Both the position numbers and the translations under genes were made by a program. Positions 38,064-45,423 of a stretch of DNA of 45,423 nt are shown here, piece by piece. Numbering within the stretch: position 1 is the first letter of the stretch; each line of letters starts with the position of its first letter. Where the stretch lies: the NCBI GenBank assembly GCA_017471945.1, contig JAFURH010000083.1, forward strand, positions 1 through 45,423, written 5' to 3'. Under the pieces are notes generated by a model. The model saw only the letters and a list, made by a program, of their open reading frames with translations. It did no database searches and had not been told where the DNA came from. The DNA is from Clostridia bacterium. Its GTDB lineage: Bacteria; Bacillota; Clostridia; Christensenellales; Borkfalkiaceae.

Positions 38064-39524
38064 TTAAATAATACGGAATCCGTCGGACAATACGCAGCGA
38101 CGGTAACGCGTAAAGCTTCTTGCGCTGGTGAGTCCTTCGCCCGTAGGTCCTGCGATCGTGAAGGTCGTATGTCCTTCGCCGCCGAACCCGATGCCCGCGT
38201 ACGAGGGCGCGTTCTTGACGAAGATCGTCGTTTCCACCGCGCGAGCAAATCTCGTCAAGTGGTCGATATTCTTCGAATGCATATGCGCCGTGTGGCGGTT
38301 GCCGTGTTCTGCCTTTACCGCAAGGTCGATCGCTTCGTCGATATCGTTCACGCGAACGACGGGAAGGATCGGCATCATCAATTCGTGCTGTACGAACGGA
38401 TGATCGAAATTCGTTTCACAGATAATGCAACGGATCTCAGGTCCTACCCTTACGCCGATTTTCGCGAGCAGCACCGCCGCGTCGCGACCTACGCAGTCGC
38501 GGCTGACCGTCTTTTTGACGATCCCCGTTTTGGGATTCTTGGAATCGACGAGTACGATTTCCGCAAGGCGCGCCGCCTGCTGTGCGTTGATCTGATACGC
38601 GCCGTTTTTGAGCATTTCGGAAATGAGTTCGTCCGCGATATTCTTGAACGCGAACACTTCCTTTTCCGCGATACAAGGCAGGTTGTTATCGAACGAACAC
38701 CCGTCGATGATGTCCTTACCCGCTTTCTTGATATCCGCCGTATCGTCTACGATCACGGGAGGATTGCCCGCGCCCGCGCCGATCGCCTTTTTACCGCTCG
38801 AAAGCACGCTCTTTACAACGCCCGGTCCACCCGTACAAACGAGCATACGGATATTTGCGTGTTTATACATAATCTGCGCCGTATCCAAGGTGGGCTTGAC
38901 CACCGAAGCGACGAGCACCTGCGGGCCGCCTGCCATTTGGGAAGCGCGGTTCACGAGGTCTACCGCGTAGTTGGAAGTCGCGATCGCGTTGGGGTGGGGA
39001 TTGAACACGACCCCGTTACCCGCGGCGATCATACCGATACTGTTGCAGATGACCGTTTCCGAAGGATTCGTACTGGGAGTGATGCTCCCTACGACGCCGA
39101 AAGGCGCCATTTCCGTCAGCGTAAGTCCGTCGTCGCCCGTTTTTACCTGCGCGACGATATCCGCAGTCCCCGGCGTTTTATCCGCGACGAGGATATGTTT
39201 CGCTGTCTTGTGCTCTACGCGCCCCATTTTGGTTTCGGCAACGCCGAGTTTTGCCATAATGGGGGCTTCCTTTCTGCACAGCTCGCGGATCGCGGCAATG
39301 ATCTTTTCGCGTTCTTCGAGGCGCATCGAGCGAACGGCTTTATAACCCGCCGTCGCCGCGTCGATCGCGTCGTTCATATCCGCGTAAACGCCGATCAATC
39401 TGCGCCCGCAATATTGCGTAGAATCCCAATCCTTACATTCGGCGGCAGGAGTTTCCCCTTTGAGGTTTCTGATAACGGACGCTACCACTTCCTCAATCTG
39501 AGCTTCTGTCCAGTTAATAGCCAT
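38064..39524 (-). CDS. pduP: CoA-acylating propionaldehyde dehydrogenase (PduP/EutE family)
   Basis: It oxidises propionaldehyde with NAD+ and CoA to propionyl-CoA. 486 residues. N-terminal encapsulation helix NWTEAQIEEVVASVIRNLKG and linker, then the aldehyde dehydrogenase fold: MAPFGVVGSITPSTNPSET, GGPGVVKSVLSSGKKAIGAGAGNPPV (quoted in part) and the catalytic cysteine in NNLPCIAEKEVF (Cys284). It lies 24 bases after the aldolase. The acylating family and the compartment context make PduP-type activity very likely. Confidence 0.95.
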   Translation of the reverse strand: MAINWTEAQIEEVVASVIRNLKGETPAAECKDWDSTQYCGRRLIGVYADMNDAIDAATAGYKAVRSMRLEEREKIIAAIRELCRKEAPIMAKLGVAETKMGRVEHKTAKHILVADKTPGTADIVAQVKTGDDGLTLTEMAPFGVVGSITPSTNPSETVICNSIGMIAAGNGVVFNPHPNAIATSNYAVDLVNRASQMAGGPQVLVASVVKPTLDTAQIMYKHANIRMLVCTGGPGVVKSVLSSGKKAIGAGAGNPPVIVDDTADIKKAGKDIIDGCSFDNNLPCIAEKEVFAFKNIADELISEMLKNGAYQINAQQAARLAEIVLVDSKNPKTGIVKKTVSRDCVGRDAAVLLAKIGVRVGPEIRCIICETNFDHPFVQHELMMPILPVVRVNDIDEAIDLAVKAEHGNRHTAHMHSKNIDHLTRFARAVETTIFVKNAPSYAGIGFGGEGHTTFTIAGPTGEGLTSARSFTRYRRCVLSDGFRII

Positions 39525-39548
39525 TTCAAAAACTCCTTAACGTTACTC

Positions 39549-40301
39549 TTATTTACCGAGAGCCGCAAGCACTTTACGAGTGATCGCTTCTACGAGTTCG
39601 TCCTTGCTGCAATTGCAAGCGGGCTTCTCTTCTTCGATATCGAGACCGGGGTGACGGCCGGGAAGGTTCATCTTCTTACGAAGATCCATCAACTTTTTAA
39701 GCTGATCGTTGGGGATCTCGTGTACCGCGCCAAGCTCCATCGCGTGCTTGCAGATCACCGCGTTGAATTCTACTTCTTCCATTACGAAGAACGCCTTTTG
39801 AAGGTTACAACCAACCGTCAAAGCGCCGTGGTTACGGAGCAGGAACGCGTCGTGGTTTTGAAGATAGGGATCGAGCGAATCGGGAATTTCCATCGTCGAG
39901 GGCGTACCGTAATCACAGGTAGGCACGTCGCCGATCGTGAGGACCGCTTCGGGAAGAATGTACTGGTCGAGGTCAATATCCGCAACCGTGAACGCCGTAG
40001 CAACGGGAGGGTGCGCGTGTACGACCGCCGTAACGTCGGGACGTTCTCTGTAAACTCTCATATGCATTTTAATTTCCGAAGAGGGGTTGAGCTTCCCTTC
40101 GAGCTTCTTACCGTCTTTATCCACTTTAATGATCATATCGGGGGTAAGGTCGCCCTTGGAAACGCCCGTGGGGGTGCAATAATATTCGTTATCGCTTACT
40201 TTCACGGAGATATTACCGTCGTTTGCGGCAACAAAGCCTTTGAGCCAAAGTTTGTGACCGACTTCGCAAATTTCTTTCTTGATTTCGAATGGTGATTTCA
40301 T
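39549..40301 (-). CDS. Class II aldolase (rhamnulose/fuculose-1-phosphate) with C-terminal encapsulation peptide
   Basis: It splits L-rhamnulose-1-phosphate (or fuculose-1-phosphate) to DHAP and L-lactaldehyde. 250 residues. Zinc ligands are in VVHAHPPV (His95, His97) and LLRNHGALTVG (His158); the catalytic Glu is in NPSSEIKMH (Glu76). The last 18 residues (KDELVEAITRKVLAALGK) form an amphipathic encapsulation helix, joined by a linker after residue 225. A C-terminal peptide on the aldolase is known for GRM compartments that degrade fucose and rhamnose. Adjacent rhaA and rhaB favour rhamnulose phosphate as substrate. It is closer in sequence style to FucA than to RhaD. Confidence 0.92.
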   Translation of the reverse strand: MKSPFEIKKEICEVGHKLWLKGFVAANDGNISVKVSDNEYYCTPTGVSKGDLTPDMIIKVDKDGKKLEGKLNPSSEIKMHMRVYRERPDVTAVVHAHPPVATAFTVADIDLDQYILPEAVLTIGDVPTCDYGTPSTMEIPDSLDPYLQNHDAFLLRNHGALTVGCNLQKAFFVMEEVEFNAVICKHAMELGAVHEIPNDQLKKLMDLRKKMNLPGRHPGLDIEEEKPACNCSKDELVEAITRKVLAALGK

Positions 40302-40326
40302 AATTGTCCTTCCTTTATTTTATTTT

Positions 40327-41520
40327 TTATTTTTTTGCTAAGATTTGAGTGTCGGAGGCGATCATAAATTCTTCGTTCGTGGGAATGACGAAGGTCTTTA
40401 CTTTCGCGCCCTGTTTCGTGATGTCGGCGATCTCGCCGCGTGCACAGCTCTTGTTATACGCCTCGTCGATCTCGATACCGAGATAAGACATTTCTTTGCA
40501 GACGTCCTCGCGGAGCTGACGGTCGTTTTCTCCGATCCCCGCCGTGAACACGAGCGCGTCCACGCCGTTCATTTCCGCAACGTACGAGCCGATAATTTTC
40601 TTTACGTTATGTACGAGAATTTTGAGTGCGAGCTGCGCGCGGTAGTTTCCGTTTGCCGCCGCTTCGCCTACGTCGCGGCAATCGCTGGATATTCCCGATA
40701 CGCCCAAAAGCCCCGACTTCGAGTTAATGAGCTTTTCCGCTTCTTCCGCCGTGATCCCCAACTTTTTAATGAGGAAGGGAACGACGGTCGGGTCGAGCGC
40801 GCCCGAACGCGTACCCATCGGCACGCCGTCTTGCGGGGTGAAGCCCATCGAGGTGTCCACCGCTTTGCCGTTCACCGTCGCCGTGATCGACGAACCGTTG
40901 CCGAGGTGGCAGGTGATGATTTTCGCGTTTTTATTTCCCAAAAGCTCCGCCGCCTTCCCCGCAACGTATCTGTGCGAAGTGCCGTGGAAGCCGTAACGCC
41001 TTACCTTGTACTGTTCGTACAGCTCGTACGGAATGGGATAAATATACGCGTAGTCTTGAATATCCGAATAATACGAGGTATCGAATACGCCGACGTGCGT
41101 GATGTTCGGCATCACTTCCTTACAAGCCTTAAAGCCGCTGATCGCAGGAGGCCCGTGCAGGGGGTTGAGCTCTACGATCGTTTCGAGATACTTGATCTCC
41201 TCTTCGCCGAGCACCGAGGACTGACGGAGCTTTTCGCCGCCGTGCGCCACGCGGTGACCTACCGCGTCGATTTCCTCTACTCCTTTGAGCACGCCGAGCT
41301 TTTCGTCGGTCAAAAGGCTTAACACGAGCTTGATCGCCGCGCGGTGATCGGGAAGCTCAGCCGCGGATTTATAGTCCTCTTTCCCGGGGCATTTATGCGT
41401 TACGAGTCCGTCGATACCGATTCGTTCGCAGTTGCCCTTCGCGAGAACTTTCCCCTCGTCCATATCGAAAAGCTGATATTTTAGCGAGGAACTTCCGGCG
41501 TTTACTACCAAAATTTTCAT
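40327..41520 (-). CDS. ackA: Acetate/propionate kinase
   Basis: It converts acyl phosphate and ADP to the acid and ATP. 397 residues, the family length. The motifs are MKILVVNAGSSSLKYQLF, GHRVAHGGEKL, HLGNGSSITA and VFTAGIGEND. In this operon it probably takes the propionyl phosphate made by PduL and so gives the pathway its ATP. It has no encapsulation peptide and should act in the cytosol. Its family also serves acetate metabolism, so a dual role is possible. Confidence 0.95.
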   Translation of the reverse strand: MKILVVNAGSSSLKYQLFDMDEGKVLAKGNCERIGIDGLVTHKCPGKEDYKSAAELPDHRAAIKLVLSLLTDEKLGVLKGVEEIDAVGHRVAHGGEKLRQSSVLGEEEIKYLETIVELNPLHGPPAISGFKACKEVMPNITHVGVFDTSYYSDIQDYAYIYPIPYELYEQYKVRRYGFHGTSHRYVAGKAAELLGNKNAKIITCHLGNGSSITATVNGKAVDTSMGFTPQDGVPMGTRSGALDPTVVPFLIKKLGITAEEAEKLINSKSGLLGVSGISSDCRDVGEAAANGNYRAQLALKILVHNVKKIIGSYVAEMNGVDALVFTAGIGENDRQLREDVCKEMSYLGIEIDEAYNKSCARGEIADITKQGAKVKTFVIPTNEEFMIASDTQILAKK

Positions 41521-41543
41521 TATTTACTCCTTCCTTATCTATA

Positions 41544-42788
41544 TTACACGCGTTTCGCGATCACTTCGTTTTCGAATTTTTCCACTTCGTCGTACCAGTC
41601 TTCCGAAAGACCCTGACGGCGTAAATATTCGTCCCAAACGTCCGCGATCGGCAGGAATTTCACTCTTTCGTGCATATAAAGTACTTTCGTGAAGTTTGCT
41701 TCTTCTTGGAGTTTCTTCATTTCCGCGTACGGCTGCAACAGCGCGCAGAGCAACGATTTATGCATCGAACGCACGCCCGTTACGAACGCGCAAAGGCGGT
41801 TGATGGACGCGTCGAAATAGTCGAGCGCGATCATTACCTTATCGTCCGCTTCGTTGCGGATAATTTCTTTGGAAAGCTCTTTCAGCTCGTCGTCCACCAC
41901 GATCACGTGGTCGCTATCCCAACGCACGGGACGGGAAACGTGAAGCTGTACTTTATCGTAGAAGGCAAGCATAGACGGGATCTTGTCCGAAACGACTTCG
42001 GTGGGATGATAATGCCCCGTATCGAGCAGACAGCAGATTCCGCGGGTCGCCGCGTAGTTCTGATAAAATTCGTTGCTGCCGACCGTGTAGCTTTCCACAC
42101 CGATCCCGAACACCTTGCTTTCGACGGCGGGAATTACCCATTCTTTGTCGTAGCCTTCCAAAATTTCGTCTAACGATTTTTTCAAACGCAGACGGGGAGA
42201 AAGTCTGTCGGCGGGGATATCCTTATACCCGTCGGGAACCCAAAGGTTTACGCAACAAGGGCTTCCCATCGCTTTCCCGATCTGAGCCGCGATCTTCATA
42301 CACGCCTTGCCGTGATTTACCCAGAATTTTCTCGTTTCTTCGTCGGGGGAAGAAAGGGACAAGCCGTCCTTCATTTTGGGATGAGAGAACCACGTGGGGT
42401 TGAAATCAACGCCCGCAAGCCCGTTTTCCTTCGCCCATTTCACCCAAGGCTCGAAATGCTTGTATTCGTAAGCGTCGCGGTCAACCTTGCCTTTATCTTC
42501 TCCGAGAATGGCGTAGCACGCGTGCACGTTTACGCGCTTTTTCCCGGGCATCAGCGAAAACGCTTTGGTGAGGTCGGCAAACAGCTCTTCGGGGGTTCTC
42601 GCTCTGCCGGGATAGTTTCCCGTCGTCTGGATCCCGCCCGAAAGGGAATCGCTCCCGTCGAACCCGATCACGTCGTCCGCCTGCCAACAATGCACGCTGA
42701 CCGAAATGTTGCTCAGCCGTTCGATCGCCTTATCGGTATCGACCCCGAACTGCGCGTAAATTTTTTTTGCTTCTTCGTATCTGGACAT
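41544..42788 (-). CDS. rhaA: L-rhamnose isomerase
   Basis: It converts L-rhamnose to L-rhamnulose. 414 residues, the family length. Family segments are NISVSVHCWQADDVIGFDG, SLSGGIQTTGNYPGRA, GLAGVDFNPTWFSHPK, NLWVPDGYKDIPADR and CCLLDTGHYHPTEVVSDKI (metal-binding Asp/His), with VQLHVSRPVRWDSDHV. Together with rhaB this identifies rhamnose, not fucose, as the primary sugar of the operon. It lies 37 bases after rhaB. Confidence 0.97.
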   Translation of the reverse strand: MSRYEEAKKIYAQFGVDTDKAIERLSNISVSVHCWQADDVIGFDGSDSLSGGIQTTGNYPGRARTPEELFADLTKAFSLMPGKKRVNVHACYAILGEDKGKVDRDAYEYKHFEPWVKWAKENGLAGVDFNPTWFSHPKMKDGLSLSSPDEETRKFWVNHGKACMKIAAQIGKAMGSPCCVNLWVPDGYKDIPADRLSPRLRLKKSLDEILEGYDKEWVIPAVESKVFGIGVESYTVGSNEFYQNYAATRGICCLLDTGHYHPTEVVSDKIPSMLAFYDKVQLHVSRPVRWDSDHVIVVDDELKELSKEIIRNEADDKVMIALDYFDASINRLCAFVTGVRSMHKSLLCALLQPYAEMKKLQEEANFTKVLYMHERVKFLPIADVWDEYLRRQGLSEDWYDEVEKFENEVIAKRV

Positions 42789-42825
42789 AAATTCTACTCC
42801 TTATTTCCTTTTATATATACGTTAT

Positions 42826-44208
42826 TTAAATTTCGTTGATATCGAAAGAGTTTTTAATGATCTTTCTGCCCTCTTTCACGTCCGCGATCTCGCCCGAACC
42901 GACCATTTGCATCATTAAGTTGCCGATCGCCGTACCTTCCGTAGGACCCGTGATGATTCTCTTGCCCGTATACTCTTTCGTCAGCTCGTTCAAAAGCATA
43001 TTCTTGCTTCCGCCGCCGATAATGTTGAGCGTTTCGTATTTCTCGCCCGTCACTTCTTCCAAAGCTTTGAGCGAATAATCGTAGTATTTCGCGAGGTTAT
43101 TATAGATCACGTACGCCATTTCGCCGACGGGGAGCTGTCTGCCCACCGATTCGTTGATCGCGTCGATCATACTTTCGGGCGCAAGGAATTTTTGTTCGTT
43201 TACGTTGATCTCGTCGTCTACGGGGTTCGCCCTCGCCATATCCGCAAGCTCGGCAAAGCTGTATTTATCCCCAAGCTCGTGGCGCACCTGCTGGATCATC
43301 CAAAGTCCCATAATATTGATCTGCAAACGGAAGGTCTGCTTTACGCTGCCTTCGTTGGAATATCCCGCTTCTCTCGCCGCATCGCTCGTGTGCGCGTAGT
43401 TTTGTTCAACGCCCAAAAGCGACCAAGTACCGCTCGATATGTACGGCGTTTGCGCTTCCAGGGGCGCGGCAAGCACCGCGCTCGCCGTGTCGTGCGTAGC
43501 GGGCAAAACGACTTTTGCCTTATACCCTACGATCGAAGCCACCTCGTCGGTAAATTCGCCCACTTCCGTGCCCGGCTGGGAAAGCTCGCCGAACAGCTCC
43601 TTTTTATAGCCGAGCCTTTCGAGAATTTCCTCGTCCCACGTATGCGTGGTCGCGTTGACCATACCCGTCGTCGTCGCGTTCGTGTATTCCTGTTTTTTCA
43701 CGCCCGTGAGGCGGAAATGGAAATAATCGGGAAGCATCAAAAAGGTTTTCGCTTTCGCCATACGCCCCGATTTCTTATCGTCCAAAAGCTGATACACGGT
43801 ATTAAAAGAAGCGAACTGAATACCCGTTTTCGCGTACAGCTCTTCAAAGGGAACGATAGAATGTACCGCGGGAATGGTTTCTTCCGTTCTCCGATCGCGA
43901 TAACAATACGTTCCGCCGATCGTCTCGTCGTTCTCGTCCAACAGCGCGTAGTCCACGCCCCACGTATCGATCCCGATCGAATAAGGAATTTTACCGATCT
44001 CCTTCGCTTTTTTGAGTCCGTTTAAAATTTCCCCGAACAACCGTTCGTGCGTCCACATCAGATGTTCTTTCCCGTCGTACGCTTTCAGCGTTTCGGGACC
44101 GTTTTGGAAGCGGTAAATTTCCTCCGTGATCATCACCCCGTTTTCCACGTGAGCCAAGATATGCCGTCCGCTCGACGCGCCGATATCGATTGCAAGATAA
44201 TATCTCAT
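42826..44208 (-). CDS. rhaB: Rhamnulokinase
   Basis: It phosphorylates L-rhamnulose to rhamnulose-1-phosphate with ATP. 460 residues, FGGY kinase family. Features: AIDIGASSGRHI phosphate loop, GIDTWGVDYALLD, YRDRRTEETI, LPATHDTASAV and NIIGGGSKNMLLNEL. First gene of the long rhamnose/GRM operon, with a GGAGG site and its own promoter in the 177-bp gap to the divergent DeoR regulator. Confidence 0.96.
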   Translation of the reverse strand: MRYYLAIDIGASSGRHILAHVENGVMITEEIYRFQNGPETLKAYDGKEHLMWTHERLFGEILNGLKKAKEIGKIPYSIGIDTWGVDYALLDENDETIGGTYCYRDRRTEETIPAVHSIVPFEELYAKTGIQFASFNTVYQLLDDKKSGRMAKAKTFLMLPDYFHFRLTGVKKQEYTNATTTGMVNATTHTWDEEILERLGYKKELFGELSQPGTEVGEFTDEVASIVGYKAKVVLPATHDTASAVLAAPLEAQTPYISSGTWSLLGVEQNYAHTSDAAREAGYSNEGSVKQTFRLQINIMGLWMIQQVRHELGDKYSFAELADMARANPVDDEINVNEQKFLAPESMIDAINESVGRQLPVGEMAYVIYNNLAKYYDYSLKALEEVTGEKYETLNIIGGGSKNMLLNELTKEYTGKRIITGPTEGTAIGNLMMQMVGSGEIADVKEGRKIIKNSFDINEI

Positions 44209-44232
44209 TCAAACCTCCGATTTTGCACCTGA

Positions 44233-44344
44233 AAAGGCATACTTTGCCTTATTCGCTTTTTTATCATATACATTATATCATATATTTTTTCTTTTGTCTA
44301 TATATGTTCGAAAGATTGACAAAAAAGATTTTTTATGCTATAAT
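44233..44344. promoter_or_regulatory. Divergent promoters of the rhamnose/GRM operon and the DeoR regulator
   Basis: Minus strand (rhaB): -35 TAGACA (44300-44295), 17-bp spacer, -10 TATAAT (44277-44272). Plus strand (deoR): -35 TTGACA (44316-44321), 17-bp spacer, -10 TATAAT (44339-44344). The two -35 boxes are 15 bp apart, with TTCGAA (44307-44312) between. The rhaB leader has an AAGGCA-aagta-TGCCTT hairpin (44234-44250). Between the deoR -10 and its start there is GCGC-aaaaat-GCGC (44357-44370). The regulator probably binds in this gap, but I could not pick the operator. Confidence 0.78.
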
Positions 44345-44385
44345 TCAATCATAAACGCGCAAAAATGCGCAAAAGAGGTAAAAAT

Positions 44386-45123
44386 ATGGCTACGAACGAA
44401 CGGCACAACGCCATTTTGGCGATTTTAAAAGAAAAAAAGAGCGTTAGCGTGAGCAAACTTGCAAAAACGCTCTTCGTCAGCGAAGCGACGATACGGCGGG
44501 ATTTTGCGGAAATGAAAAGTATGGGACTGATCGAACGCAGTCACGGCGGCGCGATCTTGCCCGAAAATTCGGAAGAAATTTCCATCTTTTTCCGCCGCGA
44601 AAAAAACGCGCGGGAAAAGGAACGGGTCGCCACCAAAGCGCTGCCGCATATCCCCTTTTTCAAATCGGTGTTTATCGACAGCTCGTCCACCGTGCTTGCG
44701 CTCGTGGAACGAATGGATTTGAATTTTAAAACGGTCGTCACGAACAACCTGCAAGCGGCGATGCAGCTTTCCAAAAAGCCCAACGTGACCTTGATTTTGC
44801 TCGGCGGCACGGTGCAATACAACACCATTTCGGCAACGGGCAGTTGGACGACCCGTCAGCTCTACGATTTTTCCTTTGATTTAATGCTCTCGTCGTGCGC
44901 GGGGATTATCGGGAGCGACGTATACGAACGCTCGCTCGACCAAACGGACTTCAAGCGCGTGGCGTTTCGGCGCAGTAAAAAGCGGGTGCTTTTGATCGAC
45001 CACACCAAATTCGATTCGTTCGGCACGTACCGTTCGTCGTCGTTATCCGATTACGACCTCGTAGTGACCGACGCCCCGCCGCCCGAGTTGGAAGAAGCGG
45101 ACAAAATCAATTTCATTTATTGA
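44386..45123 (+). CDS. DeoR-family transcriptional regulator of the rhamnose operon
   Basis: 245 residues from MATNERHNAIL; AAGAGG precedes this ATG, so a longer frame from 44365 is rejected. The N-terminal HTH (KKSVSVSKLAKTLFVSEATIRRDFAEMKSMGLIERSHGGAI, about residues 17-57) and the DeoR C-terminal sugar-phosphate sensor (KALPHIPFFKSVFIDSSST, TVVTNNLQAA, LLGGTVQYNTIS, CAGI, KRVLLIDHTKF) are clear. It is divergent from rhaB. By family and place it is the likely repressor, sensing rhamnulose-1-phosphate or another sugar phosphate. The usual rhamnose regulators of Proteobacteria are AraC-type. Confidence 0.93.
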   Translation: MATNERHNAILAILKEKKSVSVSKLAKTLFVSEATIRRDFAEMKSMGLIERSHGGAILPENSEEISIFFRREKNAREKERVATKALPHIPFFKSVFIDSSSTVLALVERMDLNFKTVVTNNLQAAMQLSKKPNVTLILLGGTVQYNTISATGSWTTRQLYDFSFDLMLSSCAGIIGSDVYERSLDQTDFKRVAFRRSKKRVLLIDHTKFDSFGTYRSSSLSDYDLVVTDAPPPELEEADKINFIY

Positions 45124-45160
45124 AACGAAAGTAAACGCGTATTTAATACAATTAAAACGA

Positions 45161-45203
45161 TTTGCTCCAAAAAGTTGCAAAAAATGCAATTATTTGGAGC
45201 AAA
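45161..45203. promoter_or_regulatory. Large inverted repeat upstream of the AbiEi-like gene
   Basis: Perfect 11-bp arms TTTGCTCCAAA (45161-45171) / TTTGGAGCAAA (45193-45203) enclose a second pair TTGCA/TGCAA. There is no T-run after it, so it is a poor terminator for deoR and a good operator candidate. Confidence 0.65.
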
Positions 45204-45217
45204 TACTATAAAATAGG

Positions 45218-45265
45218 TTGATTTTCTCCAAACAATATGATATAATGCTACTATCCGGAGAAAAT
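45218..45265 (+). promoter_or_regulatory. Promoter of the AbiEi-like gene with a flanking inverted repeat
   Basis: -35 TTGATT (45218-45223), 17-bp spacer, -10 TATAAT (45241-45246). ATTTTCTCC (45221-45229) and GGAGAAAAT (45257-45265) are perfect inverted arms on either side of the -10 box; the right arm includes the ribosome binding site GGAG. The CTCCAAA element recurs in the larger repeat upstream. Confidence 0.78.
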
Positions 45266-45268
45266 AAA

Positions 45269-45423
45269 ATGATCGTTACTACTCAACAACTAAAAGAACA
45301 ATATCCCAATATAGCAGACGTAAAAGGAAAAATTTCCCGCGATATAAAAAAGGGGAAACTGTTTCCGTTGGTAAAAGGCGTTTACGAAACCGACGCTAAC
45401 GCACACGGTTCGAGGTTAGCGCA
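45269..45423 (+). CDS. AbiEi-like antitoxin/transcriptional regulator (5' part, continues beyond window)
   Basis: Only the first 51 codons are present. The sequence MIVTTQQLKEQYPNIADVKG, then KISRDIKKGKLFPLVKGVYETD, matches the N-terminal winged-helix of AbiEi-type proteins (type IV toxin-antitoxin, where the antitoxin represses its own promoter). It begins with a recognition-helix region and a K-L-x-P-L-V-K-G-V-Y motif, the most telling piece. GGAG lies 8 bases before the ATG. Whether a nucleotidyltransferase toxin (AbiEii) follows cannot be seen from here. Confidence 0.72.
   Translation, partial: MIVTTQQLKEQYPNIADVKGKISRDIKKGKLFPLVKGVYETDANAHGSRLA

Noticed and set aside
37542..40295. A 917-codon open frame on the plus strand
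   Set aside because: It lies exactly antisense to the alcohol dehydrogenase, aldehyde dehydrogenase and aldolase genes. Its Arg/His/Asp-rich translation has no domain logic. It is a codon-bias shadow.
40345..41322. A 325-codon plus-strand frame
   Set aside because: Antisense shadow of ackA with Arg/Val/His-rich nonsense composition.

Overview
The window is about 45 kb of roughly half-GC chromosome from an endospore-forming Clostridia-type Firmicute, probably an uncultured gut lineage. The evidence is sigma-H, a spoVAC-spoVAD-spoVAE cluster, cwlD and yunB homologues, Firmicutes operon orders (mrnC-rlmB-sigH-dnaX-ybaB-recR, nadD-yqeK-rsfS, rpsF-ssb-rpsR) and strong AGGAGG-type ribosome binding sites. 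The finer placement is an inference from overall gene style and is not proven. No rRNA, tRNA, CRISPR array or transposase was seen.

Left part (1-21 kb): the 3' end of a WYL-domain regulator; a 320-bp stretch of hairpin repeats; a BspA-type leucine-rich-repeat lipoprotein with an 11-base poly-G tract between the -35 and -10 boxes of its promoter (a likely phase-variable switch); murG and yunB; a small XRE regulator divergent from a zinc-ribbon membrane protein; the spoVA genes; and the housekeeping run mrnC-rlmB-sigH-dnaX-ybaB-recR-gpsA. Next come cwlD, a catalytically degenerate DeoC-like protein, rsfS, a nadD-yqeK fusion, bifunctional nnrD/E, birA and recX.

Middle (21-27 kb): a phosphoribosyltransferase, a 1134-residue membrane-anchored protein built from about eight copies of a repeat I do not recognise, the rpsF-ssb-rpsR operon behind a candidate S6:S18 leader, and a collagen-like protein.

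Right part (27-44 kb): one long minus-strand operon for a glycyl-radical-enzyme bacterial microcompartment (GRM) that ferments L-rhamnose. In transcription order it is rhaB, rhaA, ackA, class II aldolase, CoA-acylating aldehyde dehydrogenase, zinc alcohol dehydrogenase, four BMC-H shell proteins, pduL, BMC-P, pduS-like, BMC-T, the B12-independent propanediol dehydratase, its activase, a PduU/EutS-like shell protein, a PduV/EutP-like GTPase, a ParA ATPase and a small basic disordered protein. Rhamnose would become rhamnulose-1-phosphate in the cytosol and be cleaved to DHAP and lactaldehyde. Lactaldehyde would be reduced to 1,2-propanediol, dehydrated to propionaldehyde and split between propanol and propionyl-CoA. 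Propionyl-CoA would then go through propionyl phosphate to propionate plus ATP. Encapsulation peptides are visible on the aldolase (C-terminal) and on the aldehyde dehydrogenase, alcohol dehydrogenase and PduL (N-terminal). The last two genes, ParA plus disordered partner, look like an McdAB-type device for distributing the compartments in the cell; this is the most exciting system in the window.

A DeoR-family regulator is divergent from the rha/GRM operon. At the right edge a truncated AbiEi-like antitoxin gene begins behind nested inverted repeats.
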